Source: an uncultured delta proteobacterium
GTDB taxonomy: Bacteria; RBG-13-61-14; DRUE01
Direction of reading: 5' to 3'
NCBI GenBank assembly: GCA_903930515.1
Contig: CAIYYW010000017.1
Location: 1 to 16,982, forward strand
DNA length: 16,982 nucleotides
Shown: piece by piece, positions 6,894 to 15,258 of the stretch
How the letters are laid out: each line of letters opens with the position of its first letter
Numbering within the stretch: the first letter of the stretch is position 1
Notes under the pieces: model-generated
What the model saw: only the letters and a program-made list of their open reading frames with translations
What the model was told of the DNA's origin: nothing
The model's database searches: none
Program-made: the position numbers and the translations under genes

Positions 6894-8612
6894 ATGGAGA
6901 AATTTGGCGCGGAAATATTAGTGGACGCCCTGATCAACGAGGGGGTGGAGGTGATGTTCGGGTATCCGGGCGGGGTGGTGCTTCCTATTTTTGATGTCCT
7001 GTATGACTCCCCGATCAAGTTCATCCTGACCCGGCACGAGCAGGGAGCGGCCCACGCGGCTGAAGGGTTTGCGCGGGCCACCGGCAAGGTCGGCGTTTGT
7101 CTGGCAACCTCCGGACCCGGCGCGACCAACCTGGTCACCGGGTTGGCGGACGCGCATATGGACTCGGTCCCGATTGTCGCGATCACCGGCCAGGTCCCGA
7201 CCGGCCTGATCGGCGGAGACGCTTTCCAGGAAGCGGACGCGGTCGGGATCACCCGGAGCATCACCAAGCATAATTATTTGATCAAGGACATCCGGGACAT
7301 CCCGCGGGTGGTCAAGGAGGCCTTTTATATCGCCGGAACCGGCAGGCCCGGGCCGGTCCTGATTGATGTTCCCAAAGATGTTTCAACCGCCAGGGCCAAG
7401 CCGGAAAAGGTGGATCGGGTGGAGCTTCGCGGCTACCGGCCGGTGCTGGAGGGGAATAAGAAGCAAATCCGGAGGGCCGCGGAAGCGATCCTGCAATCCA
7501 ACCGGCCGGTGATCTACGGCGGGGGAGGGATCATCATCTCGGGCGGTTCCGCGGAGTTGCGGCGCCTATCCGAGAGCCATAAAATACCGGTCACGCTCAC
7601 CCTGATGGGATTGGGCGGATTCCCGGGAACGCATCCGTATTTTATGGGGATGCTCGGGATGCACGGGACCTGGGCGGCCAACCGGGCGATCAAGGACTGC
7701 GACCTTTTGATCGCCATCGGCGCCCGCTTTGACGACCGGGTTACGGGAAAGCTGGACGAGTTCGCGCCGCACGCGAAGATCATCCATATTGATATTGACC
7801 CCAGCAGTATCGCCAAGAATGTTCCGGTGGACCTCCCGATCGTGGGCGATGTCAAGACCGTGCTCGGGCAATTGCTCAAGGAGCTGGAAGGCCTTTCCCA
7901 ACCCAATCCCAAGCCCCGCGAGAAATGGCTGGCCGAGATTTCAGGATGGGAAAAGGAGCACCCGCTCCGGTATGAGAAGAGCAAAAAGCTGATCAAGCCC
8001 CAGTATGTGATTGAAAAGATTTACGAGCTGACCAAGGGAGACGCCGTCATCACCACCGAGGTTGGACAGAACCAGATGTGGACCGCGCAATATTATAAAT
8101 TTGACCGGCCCCGCACCCTGATCACCTCCGGCGGGCTGGGAACCATGGGCTTCGGATTCCCGGCCGCGATCGGCGCCCAATTGGGAAAATCGGACAGTCT
8201 GGTGGTGGACATCGCCGGGGACGGCTCCATCCAGATGAACATCCAGGAGCTGGCCACTGCGGTCCAATATCGGATCCCGGTCAAGATCGCCATCCTCAAT
8301 AACCGCTACCTGGGAATGGTCCGGCAGTGGCAGGAATTGTTCTACAACAAGCGCTACTCCAACACCTGCATCAAATGCCAGCCGAACTTCAAAAAACTCG
8401 CCGAGGCCTACGGCGCGAAAGGATACACCGTCACCGATCCGGCTGAGGTTGTGCCGGTATTGAAGGAAGCCTTTGGAAACGACCAGCCCTGCCTGATGGA
8501 TTTCCAGGTGGACCCCGAGGAGAATGTGCTCCCGATCATCCCGCCCGGAAAAGGGGTGTATGACACGATCCTGGCGCCGCCCCCGAAACGAAAGAAAAAG
8601 TCATCCCGATAG
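6894..8612 (+). CDS. ilvB: Acetolactate synthase large (catalytic) subunit
   Basis: IlvB (EC 2.2.1.6) condenses pyruvate with pyruvate or 2-ketobutyrate, using ThDP, Mg2+ and FAD, to open valine/leucine and isoleucine synthesis. The 572-residue chain has the three-domain ThDP-enzyme layout. The N-terminal Pyr domain carries YPGG (24-27) and the catalytic Glu E49 in TRHEQGA. The central domain carries [10 protein letters not shown]. The PP domain carries the ThDP motif from GDGS (442-445) to NN (469-470), followed by [14 protein letters not shown], typical of acetolactate synthases rather than other ThDP enzymes. ATG 6894 has GGAGG six bases upstream; an in-frame GTG at 6870 has no good site. 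The regulatory subunit gene follows after 10 bp, and the ilvB stop codon overlaps its ribosome binding site. Confidence 0.97.
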   Translation: MEKFGAEILVDALINEGVEVMFGYPGGVVLPIFDVLYDSPIKFILTRHEQGAAHAAEGFARATGKVGVCLATSGPGATNLVTGLADAHMDSVPIVAITGQVPTGLIGGDAFQEADAVGITRSITKHNYLIKDIRDIPRVVKEAFYIAGTGRPGPVLIDVPKDVSTARAKPEKVDRVELRGYRPVLEGNKKQIRRAAEAILQSNRPVIYGGGGIIISGGSAELRRLSESHKIPVTLTLMGLGGFPGTHPYFMGMLGMHGTWAANRAIKDCDLLIAIGARFDDRVTGKLDEFAPHAKIIHIDIDPSSIAKNVPVDLPIVGDVKTVLGQLLKELEGLSQPNPKPREKWLAEISGWEKEHPLRYEKSKKLIKPQYVIEKIYELTKGDAVITTEVGQNQMWTAQYYKFDRPRTLITSGGLGTMGFGFPAAIGAQLGKSDSLVVDIAGDGSIQMNIQELATAVQYRIPVKIAILNNRYLGMVRQWQELFYNKRYSNTCIKCQPNFKKLAEAYGAKGYTVTDPAEVVPVLKEAFGNDQPCLMDFQVDPEENVLPIIPPGKGVYDTILAPPPKRKKKSSR

Positions 8613-8622
8613 GAGCGAGGAA

Positions 8623-9108
8623 ATGAAGAAACATGCCATATCGCTTTTGGTGGAGAACCAGTTCGGGGCCTTGAGCCGCATCAGCGGATTGTTCAGCGCC
8701 CGCGGATACAACATTGAAAGCCTTTCCGTCGCCCCCAGCTCCGACCCCACCGTCTCCAGGATGACCATTGTCACCAGCGGAGACGACCGGGTGGTGGAGC
8801 AGATCGGCAAGCAATTGAACAAGCTGATTGATGTGATCAAGGTCTGGAATGTCTCCGATTATGATTCCATCGGACGCGAGTTGATCCTGGTCCGGGTCTT
8901 TGCCGGGGACCATTCCCAGGATGAGATCATCCGGGCAGGCCAGGCCTTCGGAGCCAAGGTGGTGGATGTGTCGGAAAAAAGCCTGGCCTTTGAGATGATG
9001 GGGGACAGCCAGGAGGTGGAAAATTTTCTCAACCTGTTAAAGACCTTCGGGATCAAGGAATTGATCCGCTCCGGGACCCTGGCAATGATCAAGGAAGGAA
9101 ATAAATAA
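8623..9108 (+). CDS. ilvN: Acetolactate synthase small (regulatory) subunit
   Basis: The 161-residue product is a full-length IlvN/IlvH-type regulatory subunit. An N-terminal ACT domain (about 1-78) contains HAISLLVENQFGALSRISGL and RGYNIESLSVAPS, with the usual valine-binding loop region. The C-terminal domain (about 83-158) has IGRELILVRV and the closing FGIKELIRSGTLAM. The subunit binds IlvB, raises its activity and gives feedback control by valine in this family. AGGAG at 8611-8615 precedes ATG 8623 by seven bases and overlaps the ilvB stop, so translation is probably coupled. The gene is followed by 116 bp of non-coding DNA with a promoter for ilvC. The symbol ilvN or ilvH is a naming choice. 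Confidence 0.95.
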   Translation: MKKHAISLLVENQFGALSRISGLFSARGYNIESLSVAPSSDPTVSRMTIVTSGDDRVVEQIGKQLNKLIDVIKVWNVSDYDSIGRELILVRVFAGDHSQDEIIRAGQAFGAKVVDVSEKSLAFEMMGDSQEVENFLNLLKTFGIKELIRSGTLAMIKEGNK

Positions 9109-9173
9109 GTGGATCGGTAGATCGGGAGCCGCGGAGATGAATGGGGCATTTCTTGTCAACTTTAGGCTTAAGC

Positions 9174-9202
9174 TTGGTAAAGCAAAAACAAAGGGTTATA
9201 AT
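9174..9202 (+). promoter_or_regulatory. Internal promoter for ilvC and downstream genes
   Basis: TTGGTA (9174-9179) and a perfect TATAAT (9197-9202) are 17 bp apart in the ilvN/ilvC gap. The start would fall near 9208-9210, just ahead of AAAGGAGG (9211-9218). The ilvC-psd-pssA-leuA part could thus be expressed separately from ilvDBN. Confidence 0.6.
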
Positions 9203-9224
9203 TAAATCTTAAAGGAGGATGAAG

Positions 9225-10235
9225 ATGGCCAGGATTTATTACGAACAAGACGCGGATTTGAAACTGCTCAAGAACAAGACCATCGCTGTGATCGGGTATG
9301 GCAGCCAGGGGCACGCCCAGGCCCAGAACCTTAAGGACAGCGGATTGAAGGTGATTATCGGGATCATCCCGGATGCGACTGCGGACGCGGCGAAAAAGGC
9401 CGGGTTCCAGGTTATGAGCGTGGTTGAGGCCGTGAAGAGGGCCGACATCGTCCAGGTCCTGATCCCGGACGAGCTCCAGGCCGCCGTGTATAAGAATGAA
9501 ATCGGGCCCCATCTGAAAAAAGGAGCGGCGCTCGGGTTCTCGCACGGGTTCAATATCCACTTCAGACAGATCCTCCCGCCCAAGGGCGTGGATGTGTTTA
9601 TGGTCGCGCCCAAGGGGCCGGGACATTTGGTCCGGAGGGAATATCAAGAGGGCAGGGGAGTGCCGGCCTTGGTGGCGGTGGAAAAGGATGAGAGCAAAAA
9701 GGCCTTCAAGATCGCAATGGCGTATGCCAAGGGCATCGGCGCCACCAGGGCGGGCGTGATCCAGACCACCTTCCGAGAAGAGACCGAAACCGACCTGTTC
9801 GGCGAGCAGGCCGTGCTTTGCGGAGGCTTGACCGAATTGCTCCGGGCCGGCTTTGAAACCCTGGTCAACGCCGGGTATCAGCCCGAGATCGCTTATTTTG
9901 AATGTCTCCATGAAATGAAGCTGATCATTGACCTGATCTACCAGGGCGGAATCTCCTATATGCGTTTTTCCATTTCCAACACCGCTGAATACGGGGACCT
10001 GACCCGGGGCAAGAGGATCATCACCGATGAGACCCGCAAGGAGATGAAGAAGATCCTGGCCGAGATTCAATCCGGTCAATTCGCCAAGGAATGGATTCTG
10101 GAGAACCTGTCCGGAAAACCTATGTTCCAGGCCTTGGCGAGCGAGCAGAGGAACCACCTGATTGAAAATGTGGGCAAGGAACTGCGCAAGATGATGAGCT
10201 GGATAGACGCCAAGGAGGACCCCCGGGAGCATTGA
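9225..10235 (+). CDS. ilvC: Ketol-acid reductoisomerase, class I
   Basis: IlvC (EC 1.1.1.86) isomerises and reduces acetolactate or acetohydroxybutyrate to the dihydroxy acids, using Mg2+ and a nicotinamide cofactor. The 336-residue length is class I. The Rossmann motif GYGSQGH is at 24-30, FSHGFNIHF at 105-113 carries the catalytic His, and TETDLFGEQ at 187-195 supplies the Mg ligands D190 and E194. [14 protein letters not shown] follows. The cofactor-specificity loop reads [10 protein letters not shown] (46-55): the usual Arg and Ser that hold the NADPH 2'-phosphate are absent and Asp residues are present, so NADH preference is possible. AAAGGAGG fits ATG 9225 (6-base spacer) better than ATG 9219, which abuts it. 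The stop overlaps the psd start (TGATG). Confidence 0.96.
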   Translation: MARIYYEQDADLKLLKNKTIAVIGYGSQGHAQAQNLKDSGLKVIIGIIPDATADAAKKAGFQVMSVVEAVKRADIVQVLIPDELQAAVYKNEIGPHLKKGAALGFSHGFNIHFRQILPPKGVDVFMVAPKGPGHLVRREYQEGRGVPALVAVEKDESKKAFKIAMAYAKGIGATRAGVIQTTFREETETDLFGEQAVLCGGLTELLRAGFETLVNAGYQPEIAYFECLHEMKLIIDLIYQGGISYMRFSISNTAEYGDLTRGKRIITDETRKEMKKILAEIQSGQFAKEWILENLSGKPMFQALASEQRNHLIENVGKELRKMMSWIDAKEDPREH

Positions 10236-10882
10236 TGCAGAACCAGGGATACATCTTTGCCAAGGAAGGACATTTCTGGGTGTATGGCAGTTGGATGGTC
10301 TTTATGGTTACCCTGCCCTTCCAGAGATGGTGGCTTTCCGCCCCGGCATTGATTTTCAGCGCGTTCTCAATGTGGTTTTTCCGAAACCCCGAGCGGGAGC
10401 CTGCCAAAGAAGAGGGTATTTATGTCAGCCCCGCGGACGGCAAGGTGCTCAAGGTGGAAGACCGGATTGAGGAAAGCCGGTATCTGCATCAGCCGATGAA
10501 GCGGGTGAGTATTTTTATGTCCCCGTTTAATGTGCACATCAACCGCGTGCCCCGGAGCGGGACCATTGTGGAAACCATTTATCATCACGGTAAATTCTTC
10601 TCGGCCAACCGCGACAAGGCCAGCCTGGACAACGAGCAGAACGCGGTGATTGTCAAAGACGAAAAAGGACGCGTCTATATGTTCGTCCAGATCGCCGGGT
10701 TCATCGCCCGGAGGATCGTTTGCTACGGACGGGCGGGCAAGGAAATCCTGATCGGACAGCGGGTGGGGCTGATCAAGTTCGGGAGCCGGCTGGATTTATA
10801 TCTGCCCCTGGAAGCGGAAATATCGGTCAAACCTGGAGAACATACCAAAGCCGGACAAACCATAATCGGGAGGTTGCGATGA
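10235..10882 (+). CDS. psd: Phosphatidylserine decarboxylase proenzyme, short form
   Basis: Psd (EC 4.1.1.65) converts phosphatidylserine to phosphatidylethanolamine at the inner membrane. The 215-residue proenzyme is the short (type A) form. Two hydrophobic segments lie within about 14-48. YVSPADGKV is at 63-71, SPFNVHINR at 96-104 holds the active-site His, and FGSRLDLYLP at 182-191 contains the self-cleavage Gly183-Ser184, whose Ser becomes the pyruvoyl group (LGST-like site of the family). The start ATG overlaps the ilvC stop by one base, with GGGAG five bases upstream. The end overlaps the pssA start as ATGA. This adjacency to PS synthase supports the assignment and implies coupled synthesis of the two enzymes. 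Confidence 0.95.
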   Translation: MQNQGYIFAKEGHFWVYGSWMVFMVTLPFQRWWLSAPALIFSAFSMWFFRNPEREPAKEEGIYVSPADGKVLKVEDRIEESRYLHQPMKRVSIFMSPFNVHINRVPRSGTIVETIYHHGKFFSANRDKASLDNEQNAVIVKDEKGRVYMFVQIAGFIARRIVCYGRAGKEILIGQRVGLIKFGSRLDLYLPLEAEISVKPGEHTKAGQTIIGRLR

Positions 10883-11748
10883 CGGAACCAAGGATCATCA
10901 AACCGGCCATTTTTATCCCCAACGCCGTAACCACCGCCAGTATGCTCTTTGGGTTCTATTCCATCCAGCAGTCCTTTGAGGGGAATTTCATCCACGCCAC
11001 CTGGGCCCTCCTGATCGCCGCCATCCTGGACTCACTGGACGGAAGGATCGCCCGTCTGGTCAAGGGAACCTCTGAATTCGGGGAACAATATGACTCGCTC
11101 GCGGATTTAATCAGCTTCGGAATCGCCCCGGCGATCCTGGCGGTCCGTTTTGGGATGGCGGGCTATTTCGGAGACCTGGGATGGGCGATCGGGTTTGTTT
11201 ACCTGGCCGCGGCCGCGATCCGGCTGGCCCGCTTCAATGTCCTGATCGGGGACGAGCAGTCCAAATCGTATTTCAAAGGAATGCCCAGCCCCTGCGCCGC
11301 AGGCATCCCGGTGGTGAGCGCGATGGTATATACCAAGTACGCGGGTCCGGGACCGTTGGGAAATTACTATCTGGCCCTGGCATATCTGATCGCCGTGGCG
11401 ATCGCCGGACTGCTGATGATCAGCCCGATCCGGTTTAGAACCTTCAAGGACATCAAGTTCACCAAATACGGCATCCGCTGGCCCCTGTTCGGATTCGTGA
11501 TCATCCTGGCCTGCCTCTTTATCCGGCCCCAGGCCACCCTCTTCGGTGGACTGATCGCATACCTCACCTGGGCGTTCCTGGAAGAAACCCTCATCCTGCG
11601 TCCCAAGGAAAAAGAGCTCCGGGCGAAAAAGCGCGAAGCCCGCCACAAGAGAAGGGAAGCCCGGAAGGCGCGCAAGCGCGAGGAGCGCGACGCGCGGATG
11701 AAGGTGATTCCGGGCGAGCGGGGAAAAGAGGAACAGAAAAATGGCTGA
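10879..11748 (+). CDS. pssA: CDP-diacylglycerol-serine O-phosphatidyltransferase
   Basis: PssA (EC 2.7.8.8) joins CDP-diacylglycerol and serine to give phosphatidylserine, the substrate of the Psd encoded just upstream. The 289-residue membrane protein has the exact CDP-alcohol phosphatidyltransferase signature DG-x2-AR-x8-G-x3-D-x3-D: D54-G55, A58-R59, G68, D72, D76, with D51 preceding. About six to eight hydrophobic segments follow, including 40-53, 98-115, 150-160, 177-195 and 215-250. The last ~40 residues are an unusual, strongly basic and acidic mixed helix rich in Arg and Lys (about 250-289). The position beside psd favours PS synthase over PG or PI synthases. The start overlaps psd by four bases (ATGA) and the end overlaps leuA by eight. 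Confidence 0.93.
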   Translation: MTEPRIIKPAIFIPNAVTTASMLFGFYSIQQSFEGNFIHATWALLIAAILDSLDGRIARLVKGTSEFGEQYDSLADLISFGIAPAILAVRFGMAGYFGDLGWAIGFVYLAAAAIRLARFNVLIGDEQSKSYFKGMPSPCAAGIPVVSAMVYTKYAGPGPLGNYYLALAYLIAVAIAGLLMISPIRFRTFKDIKFTKYGIRWPLFGFVIILACLFIRPQATLFGGLIAYLTWAFLEETLILRPKEKELRAKKREARHKRREARKARKREERDARMKVIPGERGKEEQKNG

Positions 11749-13282
11749 GCGGGTTTTTATTTTTGATACCACCCTCCGGGACGGGGAGCAGGCGCCCGGG
11801 GCCAGTATGAACATTGAAGAGAAGTTGATCGTGGCGCGCCAGTTGGAAAAACTGGGAGTGGATATTATGGAAGCCGGGTTCCCCGCGGCCAGCGAGGGAG
11901 ATTACGAATCCGTGCGCCGGATCTCGGAGGAGATTGAATTCTGCCGGGTCGCAGGCCTCTCCCGCACCCGCAGGGAAGATATTGAAAAAACCCTCAAGGC
12001 CCTGGAGCCTGCCAAAAACCCGCTGATCCATATCTTCATCGCCACCTCCGACATCCACCTGGAATATAAATTGAAAATGACCAGAGAGCAGGTGCTCAAG
12101 GCGGCCGGAGAGGCGATCCGGTTCGCGAAAAAATATCTGGACCTGATTGAGTTCTCCTGCGAGGACGCCAGCCGGAGCGATCCGAAATACCTGGTCCAGG
12201 TGATCCAGGAGGCGGTCCAGGCAGGCGCCTCCGTGATCAACATCCCGGACACGGTCGGGTACGCGCTCCCGTTTGAGTTTGAAAACCTGGTGAAATATCT
12301 GAGGGAAAACACCCCCGGGATTGAAAAGGCCGTCCTCAGCGTCCATTGCCACGACGACCTCGGACTAGCCGTGGCCAACAGCCTGGCCGGGATCCGGGCC
12401 GGAGCACGCCAGGTGGAATGCACCATCAACGGGATCGGAGAGCGGGCCGGGAATGCCTCGCTTGAGGAGATCGTGATGGCGCTCCATACCCGCAAGGACC
12501 TGCTGGGCTTTGACACCAAAATTAACACCGAGCAGATATATCCGGCCAGCCGTTTGCTCCGAAAGATCACCGGGTACCCGATCCCTCCCAACAAGGCGAT
12601 CGTGGGCGCCAACGCCTTCAGCCACGAAGCCGGCATCCACCAGGACGGAGTGCTCAAGCACCGGCTCACCTACGAAATTATGACCCCCCAGAAGGTCGGC
12701 ATCCCCCAAAACCGGCTGGTGATGGGGAAACATTCCGGCAGACACGCCTTCCGCGGCCGGCTCCAGGAGCTGGGGTTTGAACTGAGCGACGAGGAGCTGG
12801 ACCAGGCCTTCAAGAAATTCAAGGAGTTGGCGGACAAGAAAAAAGAGGTGTTTGACGAGGATCTGGAAACTGTGGTGATGGACGAGATCATCAAGATTCC
12901 GCGCAAATACCGGCTAAAATACATCAACATCAACTCCGGCACCGAGGTGATGCCAACCGCGAGCGTGCAGATGGAAATAGACGGAGTCCTTCTCCGGGAC
13001 GCCGAGTTCGGGGACGGGCCGGTGGACGCCGCCTTCAAGACCATCACCAAGCTGACCGGAGCCAAATGCAAACTGCTCCTTTACAGCGTCAACGCCATCA
13101 CCGGGGGCACCGACGCCCAGGGCGAGGTCCGCTGCCGGATTGAGGAGAACGGCCTGGAGGTGTCGGGCTTCGGAGCGCATACCGACATCATCGTGGCTTC
13201 CGCGCTCTCATATATTGACGCGCTCAACCATCTTGAGTTCAAGAAGCAGAACCGGTCCGGTCTGAAGGGTGAAGAGGCCTGA
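11741..13282 (+). CDS. leuA: 2-isopropylmalate synthase
   Basis: LeuA (EC 2.3.3.13) condenses 2-ketoisovalerate with acetyl-CoA, the committed step of leucine synthesis. The 513-residue protein has a DRE-TIM (HMGL-like) barrel: FDTTLRDGEQAPG (8-20, D14 metal ligand), metal ligands H202 and H204 in VHCHDDLGLAVAN, and GERAGNASLEE (233-243). ANAFSHEAGIHQDGVLK (290-306) belongs to the linker subdomain seen in true LeuA and separates it from simpler lyases. A C-terminal LeuA regulatory domain spans about 385-505 and contains GTEVMPTASVQ and FGDGPVDAAF, so leucine feedback is expected. The ATG overlaps the pssA end by eight bases, with GAGG about nine bases upstream. A homologous citramalate or homocitrate synthase is less likely given length and operon context. 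Confidence 0.94.
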   Translation: MAERVFIFDTTLRDGEQAPGASMNIEEKLIVARQLEKLGVDIMEAGFPAASEGDYESVRRISEEIEFCRVAGLSRTRREDIEKTLKALEPAKNPLIHIFIATSDIHLEYKLKMTREQVLKAAGEAIRFAKKYLDLIEFSCEDASRSDPKYLVQVIQEAVQAGASVINIPDTVGYALPFEFENLVKYLRENTPGIEKAVLSVHCHDDLGLAVANSLAGIRAGARQVECTINGIGERAGNASLEEIVMALHTRKDLLGFDTKINTEQIYPASRLLRKITGYPIPPNKAIVGANAFSHEAGIHQDGVLKHRLTYEIMTPQKVGIPQNRLVMGKHSGRHAFRGRLQELGFELSDEELDQAFKKFKELADKKKEVFDEDLETVVMDEIIKIPRKYRLKYININSGTEVMPTASVQMEIDGVLLRDAEFGDGPVDAAFKTITKLTGAKCKLLLYSVNAITGGTDAQGEVRCRIEENGLEVSGFGAHTDIIVASALSYIDALNHLEFKKQNRSGLKGEEA

Positions 13283-13294
13283 AGGATTTTGAAT

Positions 13295-13319
13295 TGTCGG
13301 GGCGAGGCTTGCCTTGCCC
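13295..13319. repeat. Palindromic REP-like element in the leuA/leuC gap
   Basis: GGGCGAGGC (13300-13308) and GCCTTGCCC (13311-13319) form a 9-bp stem (one G-T pair) with a very tight turn, preceded by TTGTC. A looser T-run (13328-13332) lies nine bases beyond, so a weak terminator is possible. A second imperfect structure (GCCT/AGGC, CCCC/GGGG) occupies 13336-13357. The 115-bp gap contains no gene. Confidence 0.5.
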
Positions 13320-13397
13320 ATCGGGAATTTTTGATGCCTCCCCCAGGCGAGAGGGGAAAAGATGCCGGCAAATTTTGATTTTGGGAGCTGAAAAATA

Positions 13398-14654
13398 ATG
13401 GGGATGACCATCACCGAAAAAATACTCGCCAAACATTCGGGCAGGAAATCGGTCCGGCCCGGGGAGATCATTGAGGCCAAACTGGATTTTGTCCTGGCCA
13501 ACGACATCACCGCCCCGCTCGCGATTGAGCGGTTCCGGCAGGCGGGATCTAAAAAGGTTTTCAACCGCGACCGGATCGCCCTGGTGCTTGATCATTTTGT
13601 TCCGGCCCGAGACATTAAGTCCGCGGAGCAGGCCAAGCTGATCCGAGAGTTCGCCCGCAAGCTCAAGATCACCTATTTTTTTGAAGCCGGTTGCGGGATT
13701 GAACACGCGCTCCTTCCCGAAGAAGGCCTGGTCAGCCCCGGCGAACTGATCATCGGAGCGGACAGCCACACCTGCACCTATGGCGCGCTCGGAGCCTTTG
13801 CCACCGGAGTCGGTTCAACCGACCTGGCAGCCGGGATGATCACCGGCAAACTCTGGTTCAAAGTGCCGGCGACTATCCGGGTCAATTTCACCGGCAAGCC
13901 CGGCAAATGGGTGTTCGGAAAAGATTTGATCCTGGCCTTGATCGGAAAGATCGGAGTGGACGGCGCCAGATATATGGCCCTGGAATTCAGCGGAGAGGCG
14001 ATCAGGCACATCAGCATTTTTGGCCGATTCACCATCTGCAATATGGCGATTGAAGCCGGGGCCAAAAACGGGATCATCCCGCCCGACCGGATCACCGGAA
14101 GCTATCTCCGGAACCGGAATAAGAGGCCCGCCCTTTTCTTACAGAGCGACCCGGACGCGCAATATTGCCAAACCATCACGATGGATGTGAGCAAAATGGA
14201 GCCCCAGGTGGCGCTCCCCAGCCTTCCGGAAAATGTCCGGCCGGTTTCCCAAGTCAAAGGAATCTATCTGGACCAGGTCGTGATCGGGTCCTGCACCAAC
14301 GGCTGGCTGGAAGATTTGAGCATTGCCGCAAGAATTTTGGCCGGGAAAAAAGTGCACCCGCGGGTGAGACTGCTGGTCCTGCCCGCGACCAGGAAAATAT
14401 ATTTGCAGGCGCTCAAAGCCGGCATCCTGGAAAAGTTGTCCCATTCCGGAGCAACCATCTGCCCGGCAACCTGCGGCCCCTGCCTGGGCGGGCATCTGGG
14501 GGTGCTGGCCGAAGGAGAGCGCGCCCTCGCCACCACCAACCGCAACTTCATCGGAAGAATGGGAAGTCCTAAAAGCGAAGTCTATCTTTCCGGGACCGCA
14601 GTGGCAGCCGCCAGCGCCGTCCTGGGAAGGATCGGCTCGCCGGAAGAAATATAA
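13398..14654 (+). CDS. leuC: 3-isopropylmalate dehydratase large subunit (aconitase family, type 2)
   Basis: LeuC, with LeuD (EC 4.2.1.33), isomerises 2- to 3-isopropylmalate through a [4Fe-4S] cluster. The 418-residue length matches the archaeal/type 2 large subunit rather than the ~465-residue enterobacterial one. Motifs: LDHFVPA (64-70), GADSHTCTYGALGAFATGVGST (120-141, aconitase signature 1), and cluster Cys at C299 (GSCTNG), C359 and C362 (CGPCLGG). NRNFIGRMGS (381-390) and a C-terminal SGTAVAAASA also fit. GGGAG at 13383-13387 serves ATG 13398; ATG 13404 is an alternative. Homoaconitase large subunits look very similar, but LeuA next door favours the leucine pathway. The small subunit gene leuD, usually adjacent, is not here, and lspA follows instead. 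Confidence 0.88.
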   Translation: MGMTITEKILAKHSGRKSVRPGEIIEAKLDFVLANDITAPLAIERFRQAGSKKVFNRDRIALVLDHFVPARDIKSAEQAKLIREFARKLKITYFFEAGCGIEHALLPEEGLVSPGELIIGADSHTCTYGALGAFATGVGSTDLAAGMITGKLWFKVPATIRVNFTGKPGKWVFGKDLILALIGKIGVDGARYMALEFSGEAIRHISIFGRFTICNMAIEAGAKNGIIPPDRITGSYLRNRNKRPALFLQSDPDAQYCQTITMDVSKMEPQVALPSLPENVRPVSQVKGIYLDQVVIGSCTNGWLEDLSIAARILAGKKVHPRVRLLVLPATRKIYLQALKAGILEKLSHSGATICPATCGPCLGGHLGVLAEGERALATTNRNFIGRMGSPKSEVYLSGTAVAAASAVLGRIGSPEEI

Positions 14655-14664
14655 GGAGGCTGTT

Positions 14665-15216
14665 TTGAAGTTAACCAGAAAACATTGGGTGATTATGTTG
14701 ATTACCCCCCTGGGGCTGATCCTGGACCAGGTGTCCAAGTTGATCATTCACGCGTCCCTCCGGCCCTTCAGCGAAATCGAGATCGTCCCCGGATATTTTA
14801 ACCTGGTGTTCGTAACCAACCGCGGACTATCCTTCGGGATGTTCTCCAACGGGCTGGGAGGGGCAGCCACCTGGATTTTCCTCGGAATCACCATCGTGGC
14901 CCTGGGGATCATCATCCATCTCTTCCTTAGGACCGACCACAACGCCATCCTCTTGCCCGCGGCCTTGAGCCTGGTTTTAGCCGGGGCGCTCGGGAATTTG
15001 ATTGACCGGTTCCGCTGGGGATATGTGGTGGATTTCCTGCAAGCGCACCACGAGATTTTGGGCCGGGACCGATACTGGCCCACCTTCAATGTCGCGGATA
15101 TGCTGATCACCGCGGGCATCATCCTCCTGGTGATGGACTCCTTCCGGCCCCAGCCGAACAATGAGCCGCCCGAGGAAAAACCGGAAAAGAAGAAGGATGA
15201 AGCCGTTAAGCGTTAA
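14665..15216 (+). CDS. lspA: Lipoprotein signal peptidase (signal peptidase II)
   Basis: LspA (EC 3.4.23.36) cleaves the signal peptide from prolipoproteins after Lgt has modified the Cys. The 183-residue inner-membrane protein has four predicted transmembrane segments (about 8-28, 67-88, 93-110, 144-158). Conserved boxes are ILDQVSK (19-25), VTNRGLSFGM (50-59), GALGNLIDR (107-115) and VVDFL (121-125), with catalytic D123, and FNVAD (141-145), with catalytic D145. A TTG start at 14665 is supported by AAGGAGG (14653-14659), five bases upstream, which overlaps the leuC stop. No ATG in the first segment would keep the whole first membrane helix. The C-terminal ~22 residues form a Pro/Glu/Lys-rich cytoplasmic tail. 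lgt follows 42 bp later. Confidence 0.95.
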   Translation: MKLTRKHWVIMLITPLGLILDQVSKLIIHASLRPFSEIEIVPGYFNLVFVTNRGLSFGMFSNGLGGAATWIFLGITIVALGIIIHLFLRTDHNAILLPAALSLVLAGALGNLIDRFRWGYVVDFLQAHHEILGRDRYWPTFNVADMLITAGIILLVMDSFRPQPNNEPPEEKPEKKKDEAVKR

Positions 15217-15230
15217 CCGTTTCCCGGTTA
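15214..15230. repeat. Small hairpin at the lspA stop codon
   Basis: TAACCG (15214-15219, starting with the lspA stop) pairs with CGGTTA (15225-15230) around a 5-base loop. There is no T-run, so it is not a standard terminator. It may only be a structural or stability element in the lspA/lgt gap. Confidence 0.3.
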
Positions 15231-15258
15231 TTGTTCACCGCAATCCAGGGGCCGAATA

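Noticed and set aside
6212-7267. 351-codon minus-strand ORF across ilvD and ilvB
   Set aside because: It spans two well-supported genes and their gap, has biased shadow-type composition and no plausible start context.
9291-9311. Frameshift or defect in the ilvC Rossmann motif
   Set aside because: The frame is continuous and GYGSQGH is intact; only the specificity loop further on is unusual.
9168-10232. 354-codon minus-strand ORF opposite ilvC
   Set aside because: ilvC is intact with all catalytic residues; the antisense frame has no domain.
13300-13332. Full terminator between leuA and leuC
   Set aside because: The stem is good but the T-run is short and nine bases away, so efficient intrinsic termination is doubtful; kept only as a palindrome.
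13334-13378. 14-codon ORF in the leuA/leuC gap (starts M-P-P-P-G)
   Set aside because: It has no ribosome binding site, no branched-chain codon enrichment and overlaps repeat-like sequence, so it is not supported as a leader peptide.
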